35,761 nt of DNA from an uncultured Bacteroidales bacterium (GCA_945829225.1 CALZTY010000023.1:1-35761), one strand, 5' to 3'. Numbered from the stretch's first letter, positions 26,073 through 35,102 are shown. Program-made: numbers and translations. The notes: generated from the sequence alone by a model not told the origin.

Positions 26073-26864
26073 TCAGGTATTATCAGATTTCGGAACCAAG
26101 CGCCCGCTCAACTCCCACAAGGCATAGATGGGAATAAATACCGCAAAGAGCGTGAACGGATCGCCCGTGGGAGTGATGAACCCGGCAGTGGCGAGCAACA
26201 CCACGATGGCGTGGCGTCGGTAGCGCGAGAAGAAGGAGCGGGTGAGCAAGCCCGCCTTACCCAATATCCATGCCAACAGAGGCAACTCAAAGACAACACC
26301 CATCAACAAGATGAGAATGAAAAAGTTGTCCATATAGGAGTCGAGCGAAATCATGGGCGTGATGCGGTCGCTGAGGCTATATGTGGCTAAGAAGCGGAGA
26401 GCCAACGGGAAAACAACGAAATAGCCCACAGCGACACCGATGAAAAACATTACGTTGCCGAAGAGGAACGAGCGACGGAAACCTCGCTTCTCGCGCTCAT
26501 ACAACCCGGGTGACACAAACGACCACAGCAAGTACAATATGATGGGGAAGCCCACCACAAAGGCTGTCCAGCACGATGCCGACAAGTGAATGTAAAACTG
26601 TGAAGTGAGTTCGATGGCAACGAGGTTGATGTCGAATGGCGTCGCTGTATCCAAGCCAAAGAAACTTGCATCGGTGATGAAATCGAGGAGGCGATAGAAT
26701 GGAAAGTCGGGACGACACGGCGCTGTGACCACGTGGTCAAAGAGCCACGGCATAACGCAGAAAGCCGCGATGCCCAGGATGATAATCACGGCGGCTATCT
26801 TGAAGAGTACACCTCGCAACACGTCGAGGTGCTCCCAGAATGTCATTTCGCCCTCGTCAGCCAC
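26073..26864 (-). CDS. tatC: Sec-independent protein translocase TatC
   Basis: A 263-residue, six-helix membrane protein, the receptor for twin-arginine signal peptides. The N-terminal signature MTFWEHLDVLRGVLFK and the loop FVSPGLYEREKRGF with the conserved glutamate are intact. Start is GTG at 26864-26862, overlapping the tatA TAG stop by one base; an ATG six codons later is a weaker alternative. With no tatB in the window this suggests a minimal TatAC system. The DAACS gene follows after four bases. Confidence 0.95.
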   Translation of the reverse strand: MADEGEMTFWEHLDVLRGVLFKIAAVIIILGIAAFCVMPWLFDHVVTAPCRPDFPFYRLLDFITDASFFGLDTATPFDINLVAIELTSQFYIHLSASCWTAFVVGFPIILYLLWSFVSPGLYEREKRGFRRSFLFGNVMFFIGVAVGYFVVFPLALRFLATYSLSDRITPMISLDSYMDNFFILILLMGVVFELPLLAWILGKAGLLTRSFFSRYRRHAIVVLLATAGFITPTGDPFTLFAVFIPIYALWELSGRLVPKSDNT

Positions 26865-27112
26865 TACTTGTCGCTCGGCTCGGTTTTTGACTCGTCGTCG
26901 GCTGACTCGTCGCTTTTCTTGATAGGCTTATTGATTTCCTCGCGGGCATCGTTGAGTCCTTGCTTGAAGGAATTGATGCCCTTGCCGATGTTGCGCATCA
27001 GCCCGGGAATACGCTTGCCGCCGAAGAGCAGCAAGACCACAATAATTAATATGATCAACTGGGCACCGCGCAGGTTGCCCAAAAAAGCCGGTAATAGGGT
27101 GATGATTGACAT
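26864..27112 (-). CDS. tatA: Sec-independent protein translocase TatA
   Basis: An 82-residue pore-forming Tat subunit: N-terminal helix (GAQLIILIIVVLLLFGG), the conserved FGGKRIPGLMRNIGKGI hinge and amphipathic helix, then an acidic/lysine-rich tail. The ATG at 27112 was taken because residues further upstream in the frame do not fit the family and the predicted transcription start lies at about 27150. Translationally coupled to tatC through TAGTG. Confidence 0.94.
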   Translation of the reverse strand: MSIITLLPAFLGNLRGAQLIILIIVVLLLFGGKRIPGLMRNIGKGINSFKQGLNDAREEINKPIKKSDESADDESKTEPSDK

Positions 27113-27154
27113 GAATAATTCTTGTTTATTTGTTTTCTGCGTAAAATTACTAAA

Positions 27155-27185
27155 AAAATATATACCCGCTATATTTTTAGTCAAA
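27155..27185 (-). promoter_or_regulatory. Promoter of tatA-tatC
   Basis: Minus strand TTTG (27185-27182), 19 bases, TATATTTT (27162-27155), one mismatch in the final G. It lies directly after the terminator of the upstream gene. Confidence 0.5.
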
Positions 27186-27201
27186 AAAATAGTTGAAAAA
27201 A

Positions 27202-27229
27202 TCCCTCGGCAGGGGGGAATGCCGAGGGA
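27202..27229 (-). terminator. Terminator of the outer-membrane barrel gene
   Basis: Perfect 10-bp stem TCCCTCGGCA/TGCCGAGGGA with an eight-base loop; on the minus strand six T follow at once. Confidence 0.9.
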
Positions 27230-27259
27230 CTATTGCTCGTGATACAGACATGTAGACCT

Positions 27260-27973
27260 TTAAAAAGCACGGAAACCTAAACGAAATGTAAGTGTCGGAT
27301 AAACTTTTAACTTATCAATAATTTTCTGAAAAGTATTGTCGTCTGTCACAGACGAAGTATCGATTGCTCCATAATCAGTGTAAAGTTCGGGGGTACCATG
27401 AAATTGGACACCGAGGTCGACGCTGAAGTTCAGCAACTTGGAGGGCAGAGCCTTGCCCCAGCCAATACCGACATAGGGACGGAAACTCTTGACCTTGATA
27501 CCGCCGCTGACGTTGCCGTTTGCGTCGACAGGTATAGCATAATCGCCGATGATAACGCTGGCGGCGTCACCCATACCGGCGAGGTCGGCGCAGTGGCCCG
27601 AGATTTTTACCAACTCGCTACCGCCGAAGTATGCGCCGGCTGCAACATAGAAGGGTACGGCGGGCACGGGATACACATTAAATATTACTTGCACCTGTGT
27701 GCGAGCGAGGTCGCCCTTGAGGTCAACGGTGCTGGTGCGGTTGGTGCCGGCAACCGAGTAATTAACATCTGCATCGGTGTTGAAAGTAATACCGGGCATG
27801 ATAGATACGCCGGCACGCATATGAACAAACGGGGTGATGGTGGTGGTTGCTTCGATGCTGATACCATTTGTACCCACGCCGACACCTGCGCCGAGGTGGT
27901 TGAATACCGGCAGACCTGCCATGGCGGTCATCGCCATTGTTGTTGCCACAACTGCTACTAATGTTCTTTTCAT
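27260..27973 (-). CDS. Outer-membrane beta-barrel-like protein
   Basis: A 237-residue protein with signal peptide MKRTLVAVVATTMAMTAMAG and alternating hydrophobic/polar strands (GAGVGVGTNGISIEATTTITPF, QVQVIFNVYPVPAVPFYVAAG, SFRPYVGIGWGKAL). It ends LTFRLGFRAF, with the terminal phenylalanine expected for outer-membrane barrels. Specific function unknown. Single gene with its own terminator. Confidence 0.78.
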   Translation of the reverse strand: MKRTLVAVVATTMAMTAMAGLPVFNHLGAGVGVGTNGISIEATTTITPFVHMRAGVSIMPGITFNTDADVNYSVAGTNRTSTVDLKGDLARTQVQVIFNVYPVPAVPFYVAAGAYFGGSELVKISGHCADLAGMGDAASVIIGDYAIPVDANGNVSGGIKVKSFRPYVGIGWGKALPSKLLNFSVDLGVQFHGTPELYTDYGAIDTSSVTDDNTFQKIIDKLKVYPTLTFRLGFRAF

Positions 27974-28011
27974 TCCTTTATAGTTTTTAGGGTTAATTTC
28001 TTATTTTTTTG

Positions 28012-28019
28012 CAAATGTA
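28012..28019 (-). promoter_or_regulatory. -7 box of the barrel protein promoter
   Basis: TACATTTG on the minus strand, exact TAnnTTTG match, 38 bases before the ATG. The nearest TTTG is 23 bases upstream, longer than usual. Confidence 0.45.
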
Positions 28020-28099
28020 CAAACAAAATATTAAAAAACTGCCAAAGTTGGTGAAAATTACCATAAAATCGGGTGTTTTGTTACTTTTTTACAAAAAGT

Positions 28100-28129
28100 A
28101 GAGCCTCGCACCATAATGTACAAGGCTCT
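28100..28129 (-). terminator. Terminator of the ROK kinase gene
   Basis: A 12-bp stem AGAGCCTTGTAC/GTGCGAGGCTCT with two G-T pairs and a six-base loop on the minus strand, then ACTTTTTG. Confidence 0.82.
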
Positions 28130-28150
28130 GCATATATCAAATAATAATAA

Positions 28151-29131
28151 TTATTCGGCAACGGGAGCCGTGGTGGGCTTTGCTTCCCAGCCGAGGGCGC
28201 TGGCACCGAGGACGGCGGCATCGGCTTCCTTGAGTTCGCTGAGCAGAACTTTGGGCTTGCCCTTGAAGATTGCCATCATATTGCGGTCCATGGCGGCACG
28301 CAGAGGTTTGAGCAACAATTCGCCACTCTTGGAGAGTCCGCCGAAGAGGATGAATGCGGCGGGCGATGAGAATACCATCATATTGGCGAATGCCTCGCCG
28401 AGGATTGCGCCGGTGTATTCAAAGATGTCCTTGGCGAGTTTGTCGCCATTGACAGCGGCGTCGTACACGTCTTTTGAGGTGATTTGGTCAACATCGATGT
28501 TGCGGAGCAACGAAGGCTCGGTGCGTATCTCGAGGAACTCGCGAGCGGTGCGAGCCACGCCGGTGGCAGAGCAGTAAGCCTCGAGGCAGCCGGTGCGACC
28601 GCAACCACAGAGGCGACCATTGGTGCGCTTGACGATGACGTGACCGAGTTCGCCGGCAAATCCGTCGTGACCGTATACCACTTGACCATTGATGACAATA
28701 CCCGAGCCCACGCCGGTGCCGAGGGTAATCATTATGAAGTCTTTGATACCACGAGCGGCGCCATAGGTCATCTCGCCGATGGCGGCAGCGTTGGCATCGT
28801 TAGTTACGGCTACGGGAATACCGAATTTCTCCTCGACCAACTTTGCCAGTGGCAGAGGGGTGGGCCAGGGAAGGTTCACACCGTCCTCGATGACACCGGT
28901 GAAGTAGTTGGCGTTGGGGGCGCCGATACCGATGCCGTGAATCTTGTCTACGGCGTCGTTGGCTTCGATGAGTCGAGTGGCTTCGCGATGCAGTTCATCG
29001 ATATAGTCTTCGACTTTGTTGTGCTTGGCTGTTTTGATAGACCCGCTGGCTATTACCATACCGCGAGTGTCGACGATACCGAATACGGTATTTGTACCGC
29101 CGATATCAATGCCCATTACATAAGGTTTCAT
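28151..29131 (-). CDS. ROK-family sugar kinase (glucokinase/N-acetylglucosamine kinase-like)
   Basis: A 326-residue kinase that phosphorylates hexoses with ATP. The ATP phosphate loop is MGIDIGGTNTVFGI, the substrate segment is TNDANAAAIGEM with GTGVGSGIVING, and the zinc-binding ROK signature is GHVIVK followed by CGCGRTGCLEAYCS. The ATG at 29131 gives the usual N-terminus MKPYVMGIDIGGT; an in-frame extension of 16 codons would cover the promoter. Bacteroides RokA-type enzymes accept glucose and GlcNAc; preference here unknown. Confidence 0.93.
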   Translation of the reverse strand: MKPYVMGIDIGGTNTVFGIVDTRGMVIASGSIKTAKHNKVEDYIDELHREATRLIEANDAVDKIHGIGIGAPNANYFTGVIEDGVNLPWPTPLPLAKLVEEKFGIPVAVTNDANAAAIGEMTYGAARGIKDFIMITLGTGVGSGIVINGQVVYGHDGFAGELGHVIVKRTNGRLCGCGRTGCLEAYCSATGVARTAREFLEIRTEPSLLRNIDVDQITSKDVYDAAVNGDKLAKDIFEYTGAILGEAFANMMVFSSPAAFILFGGLSKSGELLLKPLRAAMDRNMMAIFKGKPKVLLSELKEADAAVLGASALGWEAKPTTAPVAE

Positions 29132-29176
29132 TAGTTTATTATGGTATTTTTGGTTAGTAGGTACATTGTTTGCTTG

Positions 29177-29206
29177 CAAAGTTACTAATAATTATAGACC
29201 GAGCAA
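29177..29206 (-). promoter_or_regulatory. Promoter of the ROK kinase gene
   Basis: Minus strand TTG (29206-29204), 19 bases, TAACTTTG (29184-29177). The predicted start lies about 40 bases before the ATG. No terminator is evident between purM and this promoter. Confidence 0.6.
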
Positions 29207-29243
29207 GTGAAAAATCTTAAAATTGAAACATTTTTGTACAAAA

Positions 29244-30422
29244 TCAATATTCAAAGACACCCATAGGCGATGAAATCACCAATCGGTTGCCCTCGGGGCG
29301 GTCTTCGACGTGCCCCACAACCTGTGCGTCGATGTTGAACGAGCGGGCGATGTCTATGACCTCGGCGGCATACTCTGCCGGGAGATAAACCTCGAAGCGG
29401 TGACCCATATTGAATACCTTGTACATCTCGCGCCATGGTGTGCCGCTCTGTCGTTGGATAAGTGTGAACAGCGGACCCGGGTTGAACATATTGTCCTTGA
29501 CAACGAGTTTATTAGTGACAAAATTCATGACCTTGGTCTGTGCGCCTCCCGAGCAGTGAATCATGCCGTGAATGTGAGAGCGCATGCGAGCGAGGATTTC
29601 CTTCACCACCGGGGCATAAGTGCGAGTGGGGGAGAGAACCAACTTGCCGGCATCGACGGGCGAGCCTTCGACAGCATCGGTGAGTGAGCATCCGCCGCTG
29701 TATACCAGTGAGGAGTCGATGGCATGGTCGTAGGTCTCGGGGAAGCGGTCAGCGACGTCCTTGTTGAACACGTCGTGGCGCGCCGAGGTGAGCCCGTTGC
29801 TACCCATGCCGCCATTGTATTGGCTCTCGTAGGTGGCTTGACCATAGGAGCAGAGACCTACGATGACATCACCGGCGCTGATATTGGCATTGTCGATGAC
29901 GTCGGCGCGGCGCATGCGGCAGGTGACTGTGGAGTCAACGATGATGGTGCGCACCAAGTCGCCCACGTCGGCAGTCTCGCCACCGGTAGCATAGACACCA
30001 ATGCCGTGGCTGCGCAGGTCGGCGAGTAATTCCTCGGTGCCGTTGATGATGGCGGCAATGACTTCGCCGGGGATGAGATTTTTATTGCGTCCGATGGTAG
30101 ATGATACGAGGATATTGTCGACGGCACCCACGCACAGCAGGTCGTCGATATTCATGATGAGAGCGTCTTGGGCGATGCCTTTCCACACGCCCAAATCGCC
30201 TGTGGCTCGCCAATAGGCATATGCTAAGGATGATTTGGTGCCGGCGCCGTCGGCATGCATGATATTGCACCACTGAGGGTCGCCACCCAATATATCGGGA
30301 ACTATCTTGCAGAAAGCACCCGGGTAGATACCCTTGTCGATGTTGCGGATTGCGGCATGTACATCTTCCTTGGAGGCTGAGACGCCTCGCATCTTGTATC
30401 GCTGGTCTCCTGAGTCGGTCAT
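29244..30422 (-). CDS. purM: Phosphoribosylformylglycinamidine cyclo-ligase (AIR synthase)
   Basis: A 392-residue PurM-type enzyme closing the imidazole ring to make AIR in purine synthesis. Landmarks are HADGAGTKSSLAYAYW (nucleotide-binding DGxGTK-like loop), DDLLCVGA, YATGGETADVGDLVRT and the C-terminal GHRFEVYLP. Length is above the roughly 345 residues of E. coli PurM, as is normal for the Bacteroidota form. It starts 23 bases after the antiporter gene, so it is the third gene of that unit. Confidence 0.9.
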   Translation of the reverse strand: MTDSGDQRYKMRGVSASKEDVHAAIRNIDKGIYPGAFCKIVPDILGGDPQWCNIMHADGAGTKSSLAYAYWRATGDLGVWKGIAQDALIMNIDDLLCVGAVDNILVSSTIGRNKNLIPGEVIAAIINGTEELLADLRSHGIGVYATGGETADVGDLVRTIIVDSTVTCRMRRADVIDNANISAGDVIVGLCSYGQATYESQYNGGMGSNGLTSARHDVFNKDVADRFPETYDHAIDSSLVYSGGCSLTDAVEGSPVDAGKLVLSPTRTYAPVVKEILARMRSHIHGMIHCSGGAQTKVMNFVTNKLVVKDNMFNPGPLFTLIQRQSGTPWREMYKVFNMGHRFEVYLPAEYAAEVIDIARSFNIDAQVVGHVEDRPEGNRLVISSPMGVFEY

Positions 30423-30445
30423 ATTATTATATGTATTAAGAGTGA

Positions 30446-32635
30446 TTATTTTAATCGAGAAATATCACGAGCAGCGCCGGCGAGCCACACGATGTCGCCC
30501 GGGGCGAAGACGAGGTTGGGGTTGGAGTCGATAAATTCGCCGTTGCGGTTGACCGCCACCACTATCACATTGTACTTGTCGCGAATTGAAGCCGATGACG
30601 GGGTGTGGTTGATGAGCGGCGAGTTGAAAGACAGGAGTATCGATGAGAGTGTAACCTCATCGGGGACGATATCAGCCTCGGCGGTGAGTTGAGCCTCGGC
30701 GATGGGTAGCAGTGCGGCGATTTGCGCATCTGTGCCTATGACACCGATGACATCGCCCGGATATATGCGGCGTTGTCCGTTGGGGATAGGTATGGTACGG
30801 AAATCGCGCTGGATACTTACCACATTCACGCCATATTGTTTGCGCAAATTGCTATTCATGAGCCGTTCGCCGGCAAAGGGACAGGCGGGACCTATGGTGA
30901 TGTATGCTAAGTGGAGATCGCTCACCACGGTGTTGTTCTTGCCCGAGCGGCGCAACTCGCGTTCGTTGAGATTGTCAAAGAATGTGTTCTCAATACGGCG
31001 AAGTCGCAGGGCTATGTACCTGTACAAGACCACGAGCACCACGATGGAGATAGCCATGGCGGTGATGAAAGCCGTAGTTGCCGAGAAGGCTTCGCCTACG
31101 ATGAAGGCTATCGCGCTGACAGCGATGATGTAGCGAAACACCATCAAAACTGTGCGCGGGATATTGTGCCCGTCGGTGTCGTGCTTCGACGCTCTGACAG
31201 GCATGGTGAGAGCGATGATGAAGGGCGACATTACGGCTATGCCGCTCGCCACTAAAATAATATCGGACCATCGCCCGCAGTGGGCATATATCCAGGGCTC
31301 GGCATACAGCGATATGCACAAGCCTATGGCAATGAGGATTATGGTGTATACGGCTGTGCGCCACAGATGGCGTCTTAGGATGATAAACCAGCGGTGCCCG
31401 GCTGCTTCTTCCTTCTGCCCCTCGCTGTTGTAGCGGTCGATAAGGAAGCGGAAACGCTCGGGAAGGAAGCGCTCGATGAGGTCGCATGCCGGTGCGGATA
31501 ATCTGATGAAGTAGGGCGTGGTGAAGGTGGTAATCACCGACACTGCCACCACGATGGGGTAGATATTAGGCTCGAGTACATGAAGGCTAAGACCCAGTGT
31601 GGCGATAATGAATGCAAATTCGCCTATTTGTGTGAGCGAGAAGCCCGAGCGCACGGCGATGCGCAACGACTGTCCGGTGATGAGCATACCGGCTGAGCCG
31701 AATACTATCATGCCCACGATAACCACCAATGACAGGATAAGTATGGGTAGCCAATAATGAGCGAGGATATCGGGCTTGACCATCATGCCCACCGAGATGA
31801 AGAATACCGAGCCGAAGAGGTTCTTGATTGGCTCGACTACGTGCTCGATTTTTTCGGCATATATCGTGCCCGCAAGGATTGAACCCATGACAAAGGCTCC
31901 CAAAGCGAGCGAAAAACCACAGTAGACCGAGAATACCGCCATACCCAGGCACAAGCCCATCGACACCACCAACAGGGTCTCGCCATTGAGGTATCTGCGT
32001 ATGCTGCGCAATATGGTGGGGAGCATGAATACTCCCACTATAAACCAGATAATCAAGAAGAAAGCCAACTTACTGATGCTCCATAGCATCTCGCCGCCTT
32101 CTACCGAGTTGTTCAGCGCAATTGATGACAACAATACCATCATCACCACGGCAAAGAGGTCCTCGACAATGAGCACCGCCAGCACCAAGGTGGCAAATTT
32201 CTGCTGCCGCAATCCCATGTCGGTGAACGCCTTGATAATTATTGTGGTGGACGACATCGACAACATTCCGCCGAGGAACAGGCTGTTGATGTTGTTGAAA
32301 TGGAGCAACTTGCCGGTAGCAAAGCCTACTCCCATCATGCCGATAACGATAATCAGCGCGGTGACCACTGCCGAGCCGCCCGAGCGCATCAATTTCTTGA
32401 AACTAAACTCCAAGCCCAGGGAGAATAGCAGAGCCACAATGCCTATCTGTGCCCAAAATTCGATATTCTCCTCAGTGGTCACCGAGGGTAGGTAGGTGAA
32501 GTTGGGGCTCGCCAAGAACCCGGCGACTATGTAGCCGAGCACCACCGGTTGTCTCAGCCACTTGAAAAGTACGGTGACGACGGCACCGAGAAGCAAGATG
32601 AAGGCAAGGTCAAATATCAGGCTCTCGATGCTCAT
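30446..32635 (-). CDS. Kef-type cation:proton antiporter (CPA2) with extra membrane domain and two RCK_C domains
   Basis: A 729-residue protein. Residues 1 to about 385 are a CPA2 antiporter domain (VVLGYIVAGFLASPN; LSMSSTTIIIKAF; VLIVEDLFAVV with the cation-binding acidic pair; GSVFFISVGMMV). Residues about 415-560 add roughly four further helices. Two RCK_C/TrkA-C regulatory domains follow at about 575-655 and 665-729. There is no nucleotide-binding RCK_N domain, unlike KefB/KefC. The transported ion (K+ or Na+) is unclear. It lies 18 bases after the coiled-coil gene and 23 before purM. Confidence 0.9.
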   Translation of the reverse strand: MSIESLIFDLAFILLLGAVVTVLFKWLRQPVVLGYIVAGFLASPNFTYLPSVTTEENIEFWAQIGIVALLFSLGLEFSFKKLMRSGGSAVVTALIIVIGMMGVGFATGKLLHFNNINSLFLGGMLSMSSTTIIIKAFTDMGLRQQKFATLVLAVLIVEDLFAVVMMVLLSSIALNNSVEGGEMLWSISKLAFFLIIWFIVGVFMLPTILRSIRRYLNGETLLVVSMGLCLGMAVFSVYCGFSLALGAFVMGSILAGTIYAEKIEHVVEPIKNLFGSVFFISVGMMVKPDILAHYWLPILILSLVVIVGMIVFGSAGMLITGQSLRIAVRSGFSLTQIGEFAFIIATLGLSLHVLEPNIYPIVVAVSVITTFTTPYFIRLSAPACDLIERFLPERFRFLIDRYNSEGQKEEAAGHRWFIILRRHLWRTAVYTIILIAIGLCISLYAEPWIYAHCGRWSDIILVASGIAVMSPFIIALTMPVRASKHDTDGHNIPRTVLMVFRYIIAVSAIAFIVGEAFSATTAFITAMAISIVVLVVLYRYIALRLRRIENTFFDNLNERELRRSGKNNTVVSDLHLAYITIGPACPFAGERLMNSNLRKQYGVNVVSIQRDFRTIPIPNGQRRIYPGDVIGVIGTDAQIAALLPIAEAQLTAEADIVPDEVTLSSILLSFNSPLINHTPSSASIRDKYNVIVVAVNRNGEFIDSNPNLVFAPGDIVWLAGAARDISRLK

Positions 32636-32653
32636 AGCGCGGCACTTGGTAGT

Positions 32654-33697
32654 TTACTTCAGTTCAAACGAGCGAGAGATAAGTCGGAAATTGTCGGCAA
32701 ATAACTCGACGGTGTAAGCACCCGGTGTCAGCGCCGTAGTGACATCCCAGTAGATGGTGACGCCGCCGATTTCTTCTCCGGCATATTCAATGACGGTCTT
32801 TGCCGAGCACTGCAGCGTGGCATCCTCAAAGGTGAACGAGCCGCCGCCGGTTAGCAACTGCCCCGAGGGCGTTGTGATGCGCAAGTAGATGGTCTTTGAC
32901 CCTACCGGCGTGGAATTATTCTGCGGTATGGTGAATGTTACCTTCAGTTGCTTTGCCTTGGTGACATTCTTTTCTTGCTTGCCTTTTTTGTTGAGGGCGA
33001 TAAGATTGAGACCGGTGACATTTAGTTTCTCGGCGAGGGTCATGCGTTCGTTGAGCACCTCGTTCTGTCGCGATGTTTCCTCGACACGCGAGGTGAGTTC
33101 TTGGTTGCGGTCGCGCATCTCGGCATTCTCGTTGCGGAGGTTCTCGTTCTCGATATTCAAGCGATTGATTTCCTCGACATAGTGGCGCAAGAGGTTGCGC
33201 AGAGTCTCGATTTCGCCCTTGAGGCGTTGTATTTCAGCCGAGCTGAGGTTGCGCTGGTTACGCAGTTCCTGTTGCAATTTTTCCACCTGCAGGCGTGCGG
33301 TCTCATATTTTTGTTGCAGGTCACGCTTTACCGAGTCGTCGAGTATCAATTGGCGTTGGTTCTCAAATTGGCTGAACTCGTTGTTGAGTTCGTCGTAAGC
33401 ATTCTGCAACTCGCGCTGCGAGGCATCCAATTCGGCTTGCTCCTTGAGGGCAAGTGCCTCCTCGATGGCTTGGCGCTGGTTGCTGTTGGTGACAAAGAAC
33501 CATATTCCCAGGGCGAGAATTACCACCACAAGCCCGGCTATGATGTACATCAGTGTGCGTGTGTCATTCTGTGGTTTGCGCTTGGGGCTTTTGGGTGCTT
33601 TATTCGGCTTTTTCTCGGGAGCCTTCTCGGGTGTCTCGTCTATTGAGAAGCCCTCGCCCATTATTGTCGGTCGTAGTCTGTTGCTATTATCTTCCAT
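32654..33697 (-). CDS. Single-helix membrane protein with long coiled coil
   Basis: A 347-residue protein with a basic N-terminal tail, one membrane helix (LMYIIAGLVVVILALGIWFFV, about 49-69), a long Gln/Glu/Arg/Leu-rich coiled coil (about 72-235), and a C-terminal beta domain (KVTFTIPQNNSTPVGSKTIY to the end). No named family; similar proteins occur widely in Bacteroidota as hypotheticals. The ATG at 33697 is chosen because the alternative ATG at 33721 falls inside the -7 promoter box and would precede the RNA start. First gene of the antiporter/purM unit. Confidence 0.8.
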   Translation of the reverse strand: MEDNSNRLRPTIMGEGFSIDETPEKAPEKKPNKAPKSPKRKPQNDTRTLMYIIAGLVVVILALGIWFFVTNSNQRQAIEEALALKEQAELDASQRELQNAYDELNNEFSQFENQRQLILDDSVKRDLQQKYETARLQVEKLQQELRNQRNLSSAEIQRLKGEIETLRNLLRHYVEEINRLNIENENLRNENAEMRDRNQELTSRVEETSRQNEVLNERMTLAEKLNVTGLNLIALNKKGKQEKNVTKAKQLKVTFTIPQNNSTPVGSKTIYLRITTPSGQLLTGGGSFTFEDATLQCSAKTVIEYAGEEIGGVTIYWDVTTALTPGAYTVELFADNFRLISRSFELK

Positions 33698-33718
33698 ATA
33701 TCGTGTCGTATTTGGTGA

Positions 33719-33749
33719 CAAAGTTACAACAAATTATTGACATAACAAA
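33719..33749 (-). promoter_or_regulatory. Promoter of the coiled-coil/antiporter/purM unit
   Basis: Minus strand TTTG (33749-33746), 19 bases, TAACTTTG (33726-33719), a perfect consensus. The -33 box overlaps the T-run of the preceding terminator. Confidence 0.7.
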
Positions 33750-33778
33750 AAGCGACGCCCCTCGGGGCATCGCTTTTT
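33747..33778 (-). terminator. Terminator of the secreted protein pair
   Basis: AAAAAGCGA-C-GCCCC pairs with GGGGC-A-TCGCTTTTT around a two-base loop, with one mismatch. The minus strand ends in five T. Confidence 0.85.
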
Positions 33779-33797
33779 GTGGAGTTATGGAGTTGAA

Positions 33798-35102
33798 TTA
33801 TTTCTCAACGAGTACGGGCTTGGCGGGCTTGGCGGCGGGCAACAGGTTGGGAATAGTCTGCTGGAAGTTGCCTGAGCCACGAACTACGCGCTTGCCGAGG
33901 CGAGGAGCCTTGCCGGCGGGTTGTTCTTCAACTGCGGGAGTGGTGATTTCCAAGCGTGCGAGGGGACCCCATTCGCCGTTGGCGTTCTGACCGATAGCAA
34001 ATGCGATGTACTCGGTGGCGGGATCTGCATTCCACATTACCTCGTCTTCGGTGTATTGGTCCCAGTAGGGGTTGAAGGGATTGTCACCCTTGAGATATTC
34101 GAGAATACCTGCATCGCCCCATTCTTCGCTCTCGTAAGCGGCCTTCTCGATGATCATATCGCGGAAGAATGAGCATTGGTCGTTGGGAGTGTAGGTAACA
34201 ACCTGATAGCAACCCCACTCGGTGCTCTGGAATTCACCGGCAGTGATGGTTACTTCGGCAACACCTTCGCCACCGAGTTTGCCTGTGGTTACAGGTACTA
34301 CGATATAGTCGGCGTTGTTCTCGTTAACGTCCCAAGGCTGGATGTAGAGTTCATAATCGGTGTTGGGTTTCATGCCGGTGTAGGTATATGTGTAGTCGTT
34401 GGCTTGAGCGATACCCCAAGAGCGAACCATATCACCGATGGTGGAGAAGCCGAACATCGGACCCCACTGAGCGAGTTGTTGCTCTGCCTCACCTGTCTTG
34501 TAGATGCAGAAGGCATAGCCGGAGGTGTCTTCGTTGGGTACGAAGGAGAAGGTGATAGTCTGGGGGGTAACTTCGTCAACGGTGCACTCTACAGAGGGAT
34601 TACCAACGATTGCAGGCTTGGGAGTGTGGAAGTCTACGCGGCAGATTGAGCAAGGAGTGCCCAACTCGTCGAAGCCAAGGGTCATCACGCAATAGTCGGC
34701 ATCGGCGGGCAAACCAAGCCCCGACAATTGTCCGCTCTCAAAGTCTTGCCAATAGAGAGTTTCACTTTCACTATCAACGAAATATGCTTGGTCGGCTTCG
34801 GTGGTCATGTGGTTGAGATAGTTGGCGGGGATAACTACCAACTTGAAGGCAACGCAAGCGGGGGTGCGGGTGATGCCTACCCAGAGGTTGTCACCGGTCT
34901 CATCTACTTTGTAATCCTGAAATTCGATGTCGGCTGCCACACGACCTTCAATCTCGGGGAATGTAATGCTCTCAACGCGCTCAAGCATAACACTCTGGTG
35001 AGTATTGTCGGTTTTGTGGAGTACTACGCGGTTGGGGTTTGTCTGTGCATAGGCTGAAACCGCAAGGAGCGCTGTAAGTATGAGGGTAAAGATTTTTTTC
35101 AT
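33798..35102 (-). CDS. Secreted protein with fibronectin III-like domains, unknown function
   Basis: A 434-residue protein with signal peptide MKKIFTLILTALLAVSAYAQ. An N-terminal strand module (VVLHKTDNTHQ ... LERVESITFPE) resembles one in the partner protein. Two beta-sandwich regions follow at about 160-270 and 285-400 (TITFSFVPNEDTSGYAFCIYK; YTYTGMKPNTDYELYIQPWD). The C-terminus is Pro/Ala/Lys-rich and has no T9SS tail. No family recognised. It starts as TAATG on the stop of the upstream gene, so translation of both is coupled. Confidence 0.75.
   Translation of the reverse strand: MKKIFTLILTALLAVSAYAQTNPNRVVLHKTDNTHQSVMLERVESITFPEIEGRVAADIEFQDYKVDETGDNLWVGITRTPACVAFKLVVIPANYLNHMTTEADQAYFVDSESETLYWQDFESGQLSGLGLPADADYCVMTLGFDELGTPCSICRVDFHTPKPAIVGNPSVECTVDEVTPQTITFSFVPNEDTSGYAFCIYKTGEAEQQLAQWGPMFGFSTIGDMVRSWGIAQANDYTYTYTGMKPNTDYELYIQPWDVNENNADYIVVPVTTGKLGGEGVAEVTITAGEFQSTEWGCYQVVTYTPNDQCSFFRDMIIEKAAYESEEWGDAGILEYLKGDNPFNPYWDQYTEDEVMWNADPATEYIAFAIGQNANGEWGPLARLEITTPAVEEQPAGKAPRLGKRVVRGSGNFQQTIPNLLPAAKPAKPVLVEK

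Noticed and set aside
33698-33721. Eight-codon longer start for the coiled-coil protein
   Set aside because: The ATG at 33721 lies within the TAACTTTG -7 box, upstream of the predicted RNA start.
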